Part shown: positions 1-5,370 of the stretch, piece by piece
Numbering within the stretch: position 1 is the stretch's first letter
Layout of the letters: each line of letters opens with the position of its first letter
Assembly (NCBI GenBank): GCA_018644785.1
Contig: JABGPV010000324.1
Coordinates: 1 to 5,370, forward strand
Length of the DNA stretch: 5,370 nucleotides
Source: Deltaproteobacteria bacterium
GTDB lineage: Bacteria > Desulfobacterota > DSM-4660 > Desulfatiglandales > Desulfatiglandaceae
Direction of reading: 5' to 3'
The notes under the pieces: model-generated
What the model was told of the DNA's origin: nothing
What the model saw: only the letters and a program-made list of their open reading frames with translations
Databases searched by the model: none
Translations under genes and position numbers: made by a program

Positions 1-116
1 TGCATGGTCCCAAAAATGAGGCTCAATCCAATGGCGGCCACCCCATACATGCTGCCGAATAAAACGCCGTTCACCAGGATCTGTAAAAAGGCGGCCATGG
101 GAGAAAATTCACTCAT
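1..116 (-). CDS. livH: LivH-type ABC permease, N-terminal fragment cut by the left edge
   Basis: The first 38 codons of a gene that runs off the left edge. The ATG at 116 follows the livF stop after only 4 bases. AAAGGA, inside the end of livF, sits 7 bases upstream of it, so translation is probably coupled. The peptide begins MSEFSPMAAFLQILVNGVLF and goes on into a hydrophobic, glycine-rich segment (about residues 10-37) ending SLIFGTM. This matches the first membrane helix of LivH-family permeases, which typically read LxxGLxxGxxYALxAxGLxLIFG. By family knowledge, LivH pairs with LivM to form the inner-membrane channel of a branched-chain-amino-acid-type (HAAT) importer energised by LivG and LivF. 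M7 is a possible alternative start, but M1 has the better ribosome site. LivM and a periplasmic binding protein would be expected further left, outside the window. The fragment is short, but the motif and gene order agree. Confidence 0.87.
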   Translation of the reverse strand, partial: MSEFSPMAAFLQILVNGVLFGSMYGVAAIGLSLIFGTM

Positions 117-120
117 GAAT

Positions 121-843
121 TCATCCTTTCATCCCCAGGTATGCCTGCTTAAAATCGGGGTTTCTCAGGAGTTCACTGCCTTTGCCGCTCAATTCCATCC
201 GGCCCGTTTTGAGTACGTAGGCATGGTTTGCAATTTCCAGCGTCTGGTGAACGTTCTGTTCCACCAGAAGGATGGTGACACCTTCCCTATTCAAGGCCTG
301 GATGATCTCAAACATCAGTTTGACGATCACCGGCGCTAGGCCGAGAGAGGGCTCATCCAGCATGAGCAAAACCGGTTTTGCCATGACGGCGCGGGCAATG
401 GCCAACATCTGTTGTTCGCCCCCGCTAAGAGAACCCGCTCGCTGATGGATGCGCTTTTTAAGAACGGGAAACATATCAAACGCGCGGGCCAGGGATTCTT
501 CGAAAAAAGGCCGGGTCCGCCTGGGGAACCCACCCAGTTCCAGGTTTTCCAACACCGTCATTCGGGAAAAGAGCCCACGCCCTTCCGGTACATGGCTGAT
601 GCCGAGCTCCGCCACCTCTTCAGGCCTTACATGGTTAATCGGTTTCCCCTGAAACAACACCTCTCCCCTGCTTGGCCGGATTATACAGGAAATGGCGTCC
701 AGAAGCGTACTCTTGCCGGCGCCGTTAGCCCCTACCAGAGCAACGATCTGTTCCTGGTCCACGCAAAAAGAGACATCCCAAACGGCTTGGGCGTCTCCAT
801 AAAAAATATCCACACTTGACACTTCAAGCAGGTGTTTCACCAA
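121..843 (-). CDS. livF: LivF-type ABC transporter ATP-binding protein
   Basis: A cytoplasmic ATPase subunit of a HAAT-family importer. It is 240 residues, close to the usual LivF length of about 230-240. Visible motifs are: Walker A GANGAGKST (38-46); VPEGR (85-89) at the Q-loop, where LivF proteins normally carry Glu; ABC signature LSGGEQQ (139-145); Walker B VLLMLDEP (158-165) with catalytic E164; and D-loop SLGLAP (166-171). The switch histidine is replaced by Gln in LLVEQN (192-197), which is normal for LivF. The long reading starts at TTG (843). GTG at 840, one codon downstream, is an equally possible start. AGAGG at 854-850 lies 6 bases from the TTG and 9 from the GTG. The gene overlaps the end of livG by 20 bases (17 if GTG is used) and is followed 4 bases later by livH, so the three form one operon. 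The product would form a heterodimer with LivG. The family is clear; the substrate cannot be read from the sequence. Confidence 0.95.
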   Translation of the reverse strand: MVKHLLEVSSVDIFYGDAQAVWDVSFCVDQEQIVALVGANGAGKSTLLDAISCIIRPSRGEVLFQGKPINHVRPEEVAELGISHVPEGRGLFSRMTVLENLELGGFPRRTRPFFEESLARAFDMFPVLKKRIHQRAGSLSGGEQQMLAIARAVMAKPVLLMLDEPSLGLAPVIVKLMFEIIQALNREGVTILLVEQNVHQTLEIANHAYVLKTGRMELSGKGSELLRNPDFKQAYLGMKG

Positions 844-1561
844 GATAAGCCTCTATGACGATCTTGTTTTTAGCAATCTCCTCGGGATTTCCTTCAGCAA
901 TTTTCCGACCGTATTCCAATACCACGATCCGATCGCAAAGATGAAAGATGGCATCCACCTTGTGTTCAACCCACAAAATGGCCACGTCCCGCTCCTCCCT
1001 CGCCTTGTTGATGACCCCCAGCATGGTTATGATTTCCGATGGATTCAGGCCTGCCATGGGTTCATCCAGAAGGGTCACCTGGGGATGTGAAGCCAACGCC
1101 CTGGCCACTTCAAGCAACCGCCGGTCGGACAGGGTCATGTGAGCGGTGGTCATATCTTTCTTATGGATAAGGTCGACTAGTTCCAGGGCTTCCAGCGAAT
1201 TGTTCAGAGCCGCTTTTCCTCGCAGCTTGCTGCCATATACGGAACCTACCAGCACATTCTCAAGGGCCGTCATGCTTAGAAAGGACCTGACCAGTTGAAA
1301 GGTGCGCGAGATCCCCATTCGGCAAATGGCGTGGGGGCTCCTGCCGGTGATGCGCTTGCCTTTAAGATAAACATCGCCGGCATCCGGCTTTACGATGGAC
1401 GTGATAACATTAAACAGGGTGGATTTCCCCGCGCCATTGGGACCGAGAATCCCTACGATTTTCCGGCTTTCCAAGTCCAAGCTTACGTTGTCCAGTGCCA
1501 GCAGACCACCAAAATTCTTCCGGATTCTATCGAGACTAAAGACGACTTTGGTTTTATCCAA
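824..1561 (-). CDS. livG: LivG-type ABC transporter ATP-binding protein
   Basis: The second cytoplasmic ATPase of the importer, 245 residues. Motifs are: RKNFGGLLALDNVSL near the N-terminus, typical of LivG; Walker A GPNGAGKST (40-48); Q-loop RTFQLVR (86-92, Q89); Walker B VTLLDEP (162-168) with E167; D-loop MAGLNPSE (169-176); and switch histidine H200 in WVEHK. The ABC signature is unusual: where LivG normally has LSYGQQRR, this protein has MTLSDRRL (142-149), without the Ser/Gly pair of LSGGQ. The following LEVARAL is intact, so this is a divergent signature and not a frameshift. I recall LTLADR-like variants in some LivG relatives. The only usable start is TTG at 1561: a stop lies seven codons upstream with no start codon between. 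The Shine-Dalgarno is weak (GGGG about 8 bases upstream). It is the first gene of the operon, about 35 bases below the inferred start site of a sigma-54-type promoter, and is probably controlled by the adjacent two-component regulator. Confidence 0.94.
   Translation of the reverse strand: MDKTKVVFSLDRIRKNFGGLLALDNVSLDLESRKIVGILGPNGAGKSTLFNVITSIVKPDAGDVYLKGKRITGRSPHAICRMGISRTFQLVRSFLSMTALENVLVGSVYGSKLRGKAALNNSLEALELVDLIHKKDMTTAHMTLSDRRLLEVARALASHPQVTLLDEPMAGLNPSEIITMLGVINKAREERDVAILWVEHKVDAIFHLCDRIVVLEYGRKIAEGNPEEIAKNKIVIEAYLGETPA
850..854 (-). promoter_or_regulatory. Ribosome binding site of livF
   Basis: AGAGG on the minus strand lies inside the last codons of livG. It is 6 bases from the TTG at 843 and 9 from the GTG at 840, so spacing does not settle which codon starts livF. 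Its position within livG suggests that the same ribosomes continue from livG into livF. Confidence 0.5.
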
Positions 1562-1606
1562 ATTAAATGCCCCAAGTTTTCAGAAAAACAACTTGTTTGG
1601 ATTGAT

Positions 1607-1622
1607 AGCAAGCACCATGCCG
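1607..1622 (-). promoter_or_regulatory. Sigma-54 (-24/-12) promoter of the livGFH operon
   Basis: The minus strand reads CGGCATGGTGCTTGCT. Against the sigma-54 consensus TGGCACG-N4-TTGCW it keeps GGCA, the following G, TTGC and the final W. It differs only at the first T (C) and the sixth base (T for C). The invariant GG (1621-1620) and GC (1609-1608) are exactly 10 bases apart. Counting the C of GC as -12, transcription would start near 1596, leaving a leader of about 35 bases before the livG TTG. The neighbouring gene encodes a sigma-54 activator, and inverted repeats lie upstream at enhancer distance, which raises confidence well above that of the motif alone. Confidence 0.8.
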
Positions 1623-1696
1623 AAAACAATGCAGGGGCTAACTAAATGAAACCATAGCTTTTTTAAGGACGATACACGAAAATGGGGAAAAGGAGG

Positions 1697-1713
1697 TGTT
1701 ACCTTTGGTAACA
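1697..1713 (-). promoter_or_regulatory. Probable enhancer (UAS) site 1 for the NtrC-type regulator
   Basis: A perfect inverted repeat of two 7-base arms around a 3-base spacer: TGTTACC-TTT-GGTAACA on the plus strand. Its centre (1705) is about 109 bases upstream of the inferred sigma-54 start site. This fits the enhancer position of NtrC-family activators, whose Fis-type HTH dimers usually bind interrupted palindromes of about this size. There is no T-run next to it and the stem is short, so a transcription terminator is less likely. That the adjacent regulator is the protein that binds here is an inference. Confidence 0.65.
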
Positions 1714-1780
1714 TCTCAGGGTGAAAACCGTGGGAATGGAAAAAATAAAGGCTATATCTTTCTAAGGGTTATGGGGGAAT

Positions 1781-1797
1781 CGTTACGAAAGGAAACA
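1781..1797 (-). promoter_or_regulatory. Probable enhancer site 2, degenerate copy of site 1
   Basis: The plus strand reads CGTTACG-AAA-GGAAACA, matching the arms of the inverted repeat at 1697-1713 at 11 of 14 positions with the same 3-base spacer. The two centres (1789 and 1705) are 84 bases apart, eight turns of B-form DNA, so two bound dimers would lie on the same face. It is centred near -193 from the inferred livG start site. It lies in the non-coding stretch just below the regulator stop codon. Confidence 0.5.
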
Positions 1798-1826
1798 GCA
1801 TTTAACCGCCTGTATGGAAAGGAAAC
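1787..1826. repeat. Direct repeat GAAAGGAAAC, two copies 30 bases apart
   Basis: The ten bases GAAAGGAAAC occur at 1787-1796 and again at 1817-1826. The first copy forms the spacer and right arm of enhancer-like site 2. The second may be an extra half-site, since its left side does not match the palindrome. The spacing of about three helical turns is compatible with phased binding, but a chance purine-rich repeat is possible. Confidence 0.4.
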
Positions 1827-1843
1827 GGCCCTCCGTAATTCAG

Positions 1844-3223
1844 TCAGGGACAGATGCCATATCGACCGATTTTTTCATAAAGGGCCTTACGGGATATCCC
1901 CAGACAATTAGCGGTCAAGCTCTTATTCCCACTACATGTTTCAAGGGTTTTCTCAATCAATTCCTTCTCCATCTCCTTGATTTTAATCCCCTTTTCTGGG
2001 ATATCTCCAATGACGCACCGTCCCTCTGATGGAGCGGGAAATCCCGCTCCCATCCTGATTTTTTCGGGGAGATCTTTAAGGGAAATCTTTTTTTCCTTTG
2101 AGAGGATAACGGCACGGGCTAGACAATTTTCCAGTTCCCGAACATTGCCTGGCCAGGAATGACCCATCAATGCTTCCAAGGCGAGGGATTGGATGCCGTT
2201 TACCGACTTTTCATACTGCCTGGCATAACGTCTGGTAAAATGATCCGCCAATAGGGGGATGTCGTCTCTCCGTTCCCGTAGTGGCGGCATGATTATGGAA
2301 ATCACCTCGAGACGATAAAAGAGATCGTTCAGAAAATGGCCGGTGGAGATCGCTTCCTGGAGATTCCGGTTGCTTGCGGAAATCACCCGAACATCCACTT
2401 TTCGGGTCTCTACACTCCCTACGGGCTCAAAGGCGCCATCCTGCAGAAAGCGGAGAAACTTTGACTGGAGTTTCAAGGACATATGGGCTATCTCATCCAG
2501 AAACAGGGTACCGCCGTCAGAAAATTCAAGTCGTCCTTTTTTATTGGCCACCGCACCGGTAAAGGCACCTTTAACGTACCCGAAAAGTTCGGCTTCGAGG
2601 AGTGTTTCCGTAAGCGCCGCCGAATTGATGCATACCATATTTCGGTCCTGCCGCTTGCTCAGGGTGTGAATCGCTTTTGCCAGAAGCTCTTTTCCCGTGC
2701 CGGTTTCCCCCTGAATCAGTATGGGGGCATCGGTTGGCGCCACCGTACGCAATGTTTCAAAAACACTCCGCATGACCTTGCTAACACCGATAATGTTTTG
2801 AAACGACTCCCCCTCTTTGACCTTTCGACGCAGATTCGCCAGTTCACAGGTCATCTGTTTCTCCTTGATGGCCCGTTCCAAAACGACGCTCAACTCCTCA
2901 TAGTTCAGGGGTTTGATCAGATAATTGGTCACGCCGTCTTTCATGGCTTGGACTGCCGACTCGATGGTTCCATGGGCCGTCATGATCACAAAGGGAACAT
3001 TTCTTTCAACGCCCCTTGCCTGGCGGTACAACCACAGGCCATCCTTGATCGGCATCTTGAGATCCGCCAGAATCGCATCGATATCTCTCATTTCTTTAAA
3101 AATGCCGAGGGCTTCTTCAGCGCTTCCGGCCTTATGGATTTCGTAACCTTCATCCTCAAGGATAGCGCCGATTACTTTGACGGTATTCGCATTGTCATCT
3201 ACGATCAGAATTTTCTTTTTCAT
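1844..3223 (-). CDS. NtrC-family sigma-54-dependent response regulator
   Basis: A 459-residue, three-domain cytoplasmic activator. The receiver domain (about 4-118) has the acidic pair D9/D10, phosphoacceptor D54 in LADLKMP, T82 and K104. A charged linker (about 119-140) leads to the sigma-54 AAA+ domain (about 143-370). This carries Walker A GETGTGKE (172-179), the sigma-54-contacting loop GAFTGA (219-224), Walker B GTLFLDEI (238-245), FYRLEV (302-307), PPLRERRDD (313-321) and WPGNVREL (357-364). The C-terminus (about 417-457) is a Fis-type HTH ending in GISRKALYEKIGRYGI. All residues needed for ATP-driven open-complex formation are present. The ATG at 3223 has AAGGG 8 bases upstream and lies within the kinase gene (29-base overlap), so the two are probably translated together and are cognate partners. 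The likely target is the sigma-54 promoter of livGFH 220 bases downstream of its stop. No convincing terminator follows it, so some readthrough into livGFH is possible. Confidence 0.96.
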   Translation of the reverse strand: MKKKILIVDDNANTVKVIGAILEDEGYEIHKAGSAEEALGIFKEMRDIDAILADLKMPIKDGLWLYRQARGVERNVPFVIMTAHGTIESAVQAMKDGVTNYLIKPLNYEELSVVLERAIKEKQMTCELANLRRKVKEGESFQNIIGVSKVMRSVFETLRTVAPTDAPILIQGETGTGKELLAKAIHTLSKRQDRNMVCINSAALTETLLEAELFGYVKGAFTGAVANKKGRLEFSDGGTLFLDEIAHMSLKLQSKFLRFLQDGAFEPVGSVETRKVDVRVISASNRNLQEAISTGHFLNDLFYRLEVISIIMPPLRERRDDIPLLADHFTRRYARQYEKSVNGIQSLALEALMGHSWPGNVRELENCLARAVILSKEKKISLKDLPEKIRMGAGFPAPSEGRCVIGDIPEKGIKIKEMEKELIEKTLETCSGNKSLTANCLGISRKALYEKIGRYGICP

Positions 3224-5045
3224 GTTCGTTTCCCTTGTGCGCGGTCAACTCCAATTTCAGGGTCGTCCCCCTCCCTTCACGGCTTTCTAACCTCAAGGTC
3301 CCCCCATGATTCTCAATAATTTTCAGACTGATGGGAAGTCCAAGCCCGGCACCGTTTTCCTTGGTGCTGAAAAAAGGATCGAAAATCCCGTTCAAATCGT
3401 CCTCCGGGATTCCGACCCCGTTGTCCCTCATGGTCATGATGACCCTTGATTGAGAATGTTCCGATTCTTTTTCACTCAAAGCCTTCGTGGTAATCTCAAG
3501 GGTTCCCCCTTCCGGCATGGCATGCATCGCGTTGATCAGAAGGTTGGCAATCACCTGCCCTATCTGGTGCGGATCCATGTGACACACGGGCAAGTGGGGA
3601 TCAAGGTCTTTGAGCACAATGATTTTCTTCTCCCGTAATTTTTCCTCAAACAAGATGGTGGTTTTCTGGATCAACTTGTTGAGGCTCTCGGGCATCAGAT
3701 TGAGGGACGGTTGCCGAGCGTAGGAGAGAAATTCCGTTACGAACCGACTCAACCGCTCCACCTCTTCCAGAATTAGCCCGGTATATTCGGAGATCAAATC
3801 GTCTCCGGGCCGTCGTCGCTGCAAGTAGACGATGGCCCCTTTCATTGCATTTAAAGGATTTCGAATCTCATGGGCCACGCCGGCAGAAAGCTTTCCCATG
3901 GCAATGAGTTTTTCAGATTTCACCAATTCATCCCGCATTCTTTTCAGATTTTCCACCATGCGGTTAAAAGAACGGGTCAGCATACCCATTTCATCCGACG
4001 ATTTCACCGGAATCTCCTGCTCCAGATCACCATCGGCAATCCGTTCCGTGGCAGCTGCCAATCTCTTTATGGGTTTCAACAGGTGGTAGGATAGTATCAC
4101 CACAACAAATCCCGCGAAAAGCAAGGTAACGATAACCACTTCAAGCACCCGTTTCCTGAGCGCTTTGGCTTCTTTCTTAAATTCTTCAATGGGTATGCTC
4201 ACGGCAAGGGACCAGCCCATAGCTGGAATCGGTGCATACGCCGCTACCTTTTCACCCAAATAGTTATACCGCTTCCAACCTGTTTCTCCGCATATCATGT
4301 CCACCACAAATTCCCGAAGACGAGGATCCGAATACTTGGAAAGATTATACTCGTAGGGACGAAAACGGGGATGCGCCACGGTACGTCCGAGATGATCCAC
4401 CATAAAGGCATATCCCTCGACTCCGATGACAACCGACCTGACCAATTCAAGCACTTTTCCATAATCAAAATCGAGCACCACATAGCCCTTGCAATCTCCC
4501 TCCAGGCAGTGAATTTCCTTGGAAAAATAGACTACGTAGCCGTCTTGTAAAGGGTCGCGCAATACCTGTGAAACAAAGGCACCCTGCTTTCTATGGTGTG
4601 CAGTGACACCAGGATGAAAAGCCTCTTCAACCGGGAATTGCCTTAACTCATTCCTGAATACCCGCGCCAGTTCCATGCCGTCCCTGTTCACAATTCGAAT
4701 TCTGTTGTAATAGATCGATCTTGCAAGAAATTCCTTAAGGATTTTTTCATTGATATCTTTTCCGGATTTTGCACTCTCAATTAAATTTATCCCCGGTTGT
4801 CGCCCCTCTTTTTCATCAACAAGGAGCTGCACCATCAATTTTAAATCCATAAAACAGGATTGAAAAATGTTGTTGATTTGCTCAGCAACGGCTTCTGCCT
4901 GCAACAATTGCTGTTCACGGGAAAGAAGGGTAACGCTTTCTATGGAAGTATCATATGAAAGGTAACCGACAATGGCTGTTGGAAGGCAAACAAGGGGCAA
5001 GATAAAAAAGAGAAGCTTGAAGGTGATTGAAAAATGAATTTTCAT
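3195..5045 (-). CDS. Membrane sensor histidine kinase (Cache-HAMP-HisKA-HATPase)
   Basis: Read from the ATG at 5045 it is 616 residues. TM1 lies at about 7-28. An extracytoplasmic double-Cache-like sensor follows (about 30-295), with the membrane-proximal signature GYAFMVDHLGRTVAHP (211-226). Then come TM2 (about 300-323), HAMP (about 323-376), HisKA with phosphoacceptor H392 in AGVAHEIRNPLNAM, and HATPase with N-box NLLINAMHA (501-509), G1 DNGVGIP (541-547), FDPFFSTK and G2 GAGLGLP (565-571). The transmitter is of the NtrB/AtoS kind that partners NtrC-type regulators, and the next gene, overlapping by 29 bases, encodes one. A longer reading from TTG at 5162 is possible. It would add 39 hydrophilic residues before TM1 and begin upstream of a good promoter, so I reject it. 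The ATG has no clear Shine-Dalgarno. The ligand is unknown. The only tryptophans in the sensor are W257 and W278, so the R-x-W-[FY] core of amino-acid-binding dCache domains is not visible. Confidence 0.93.
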   Translation of the reverse strand: MKIHFSITFKLLFFILPLVCLPTAIVGYLSYDTSIESVTLLSREQQLLQAEAVAEQINNIFQSCFMDLKLMVQLLVDEKEGRQPGINLIESAKSGKDINEKILKEFLARSIYYNRIRIVNRDGMELARVFRNELRQFPVEEAFHPGVTAHHRKQGAFVSQVLRDPLQDGYVVYFSKEIHCLEGDCKGYVVLDFDYGKVLELVRSVVIGVEGYAFMVDHLGRTVAHPRFRPYEYNLSKYSDPRLREFVVDMICGETGWKRYNYLGEKVAAYAPIPAMGWSLAVSIPIEEFKKEAKALRKRVLEVVIVTLLFAGFVVVILSYHLLKPIKRLAAATERIADGDLEQEIPVKSSDEMGMLTRSFNRMVENLKRMRDELVKSEKLIAMGKLSAGVAHEIRNPLNAMKGAIVYLQRRRPGDDLISEYTGLILEEVERLSRFVTEFLSYARQPSLNLMPESLNKLIQKTTILFEEKLREKKIIVLKDLDPHLPVCHMDPHQIGQVIANLLINAMHAMPEGGTLEITTKALSEKESEHSQSRVIMTMRDNGVGIPEDDLNGIFDPFFSTKENGAGLGLPISLKIIENHGGTLRLESREGRGTTLKLELTAHKGNEHEKENSDRR

Positions 5046-5094
5046 GTTTTTTTGGGATTTGCAAACGATACAGTCTCGTACTCGATCATGTTTG

Positions 5095-5122
5095 ATTATT
5101 GCTACTGTACTCTTTTTGTCAA
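5095..5122 (-). promoter_or_regulatory. Sigma-70-type promoter of the kinase-regulator operon
   Basis: On the minus strand a perfect -35 hexamer TTGACA (5122-5117) is followed after 16 bases by AATAAT (5100-5095), five of six against TATAAT. Transcription would start near 5088, giving a leader of about 43 bases to the ATG at 5045. A 10-base palindrome, AAGTTAACTT (5132-5141), lies just upstream of the -35 and could be an operator, but nothing else supports that. A housekeeping promoter here would supply the sensor and regulator before induction. Confidence 0.6.
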
Positions 5123-5192
5123 TAGGATGGAAAGTTAACTTGTTTGCGTACCAGCATTCCAAAAGAAAGTTAAGGCACTCGAGATGTATAGA

Positions 5193-5204
5193 TCCGGATC
5201 CGGA
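5193..5204. promoter_or_regulatory. Perfect 12-base palindrome TCCGGATCCGGA in the divergent region
   Basis: An uninterrupted palindrome lies between the divergent kinase and plus-strand genes, 70 bases upstream of the kinase -35 and 120 bases before the plus-strand start codon. It could be an operator for either gene. It is a single copy with no known owner, and its GATCCG doubling could also give a palindrome by chance. Confidence 0.25.
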
Positions 5205-5248
5205 ACCCGATTACACAACGATGCCTCCTCTGATTCAATATCCCATTC

Positions 5249-5278
5249 TTTACTTGTTTCGCAGCCGCCAGATAGGAT
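5249..5278 (+). promoter_or_regulatory. Possible weak promoter of the divergent plus-strand gene
   Basis: TTTACT (5249-5254) and TAGGAT (5273-5278) are each four of six against the sigma-70 hexamers, with an 18-base spacer. The distance to the start codon at 5324 is reasonable. It is the best candidate seen, but weak matches like this occur by chance. Confidence 0.25.
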
Positions 5279-5310
5279 ACTATCCAAAAATATTCTGAAC
5301 ATCCTCATAC

Positions 5311-5318
5311 AAAGGAGG
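5311..5318 (+). promoter_or_regulatory. Strong ribosome binding site of the divergent gene
   Basis: AAAGGAGG, a near-perfect Shine-Dalgarno, lies 5 bases before the ATG at 5324. It is the strongest ribosome site in the window and is the main evidence that the short plus-strand reading frame at the edge is a real gene. Confidence 0.75.
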
Positions 5319-5323
5319 CAACA

Positions 5324-5370
5324 ATGACAAACCGCAAAGAAATACCATTTTCTGGAACCGTCACCGCCAG
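5324..5370 (+). CDS. Start of an unidentified divergent gene, cut by the right edge
   Basis: Fifteen codons are visible, reading MTNRKEIPFSGTVTA, open to the end of the window. The reading frame rests on the strong AAAGGAGG 5 bases upstream of the ATG and on its placement divergent from the kinase gene. The visible part is polar, with no signal peptide or membrane segment beginning within it, so a cytoplasmic protein is more likely. I do not recognise the family from so few residues. It shares a 278-base intergenic region with the kinase gene but need not share its function. Confidence 0.65.
   Translation, partial: MTNRKEIPFSGTVTA

Noticed and set aside
1115..1138. Frameshift in livG at the ABC signature
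   Set aside because: The frame is continuous, with LEVARAL and Walker B in register on the downstream side, and no alternative frame restores LSGGQ.
1623..1696. IHF site between enhancer and sigma-54 promoter
   Set aside because: The stretch around 1637-1667 is AT-rich, but I found no match to WATCAANNNNTTR on either strand.
1697..1713. Rho-independent terminator of the regulator gene
   Set aside because: The stem is only 7 base pairs with a 3-base loop and no adjacent U-run on the minus strand. The arms recur in degenerate form upstream, which fits a protein-binding site better.
1730..1843. Terminator just below the regulator stop codon
   Set aside because: A T-rich run is present near 1741-1750 on the minus strand, but no convincing GC-rich hairpin precedes it.
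1696..1911. Plus-strand reading frame preceded by AGGAGG (1691-1696) with GTG or TTG starts
   Set aside because: The Shine-Dalgarno-like sequence is tempting. However, the frame runs through the palindromic regulatory region and ends antisense to the regulator HTH, and the peptide shows no family features.
2483..3319. 278-codon plus-strand open frame
   Set aside because: It lies antisense to the regulator and the kinase end, both of which carry full sets of family motifs. Its translation shows no recognisable domain and no ribosome site was noted.
5046..5162. N-terminal extension of the kinase starting at TTG 5162
   Set aside because: It adds 39 hydrophilic residues before TM1, has no ribosome site, and begins upstream of a strong promoter whose transcript would not contain it.

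Overview
The window looks like an accessory stretch of a Gram-negative bacterial chromosome, most likely a delta-proteobacterium of the Desulfobacterota type (inference). The grounds are moderate G+C, a large Cache-HAMP histidine kinase paired with an NtrC-type regulator, and a Liv-type ABC transporter read as livG-livF-livH. Gene content alone cannot fix the genus.

Layout. All complete genes lie on the minus strand, so transcription runs from right to left. From the right: the first 15 codons of a divergent plus-strand gene (5324 to the edge); a 278-base divergent intergenic region; a membrane histidine kinase (5045-3195); an NtrC-family sigma-54 activator (3223-1844) overlapping the kinase gene by 29 bases; a 282-base regulatory gap (1843-1562); livG (1561-824); livF (843-121), overlapping livG; and the first 38 codons of livH (116 to the left edge). 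No RNA gene, mobile element or CRISPR array was seen.

How it fits together. The kinase has an extracytoplasmic double-Cache-like sensor and an NtrB-style transmitter. The regulator has a receiver with phosphoacceptor D54, a sigma-54 AAA+ ATPase with an intact GAFTGA loop, and a Fis-type HTH. The gap just downstream of it contains what such an activator needs: a near-consensus -24/-12 promoter (1622-1607) about 35 bases from the livG start to the inferred transcription start, and upstream a perfect inverted repeat, TGTTACC-TTT-GGTAACA (1713-1697, centred near -109). A degenerate second copy lies 84 bases further out (1797-1781, near -193), and a possible third half-site lies beyond it. The simplest reading is that an external solute sensed by the kinase switches on uptake by a branched-chain-amino-acid-type ABC importer through sigma-54. 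The substrate is not known. The amino-acid-binding R-x-W-[FY] core expected of amino-acid-sensing dCache domains is not visible in the sensor, so a non-amino-acid substrate, such as an organic or aromatic acid, should be considered.

The kinase gene appears to have its own sigma-70-type promoter (TTGACA-16-AATAAT, 5122-5095). This places its start at the ATG at 5045 rather than at the longer TTG reading at 5162.
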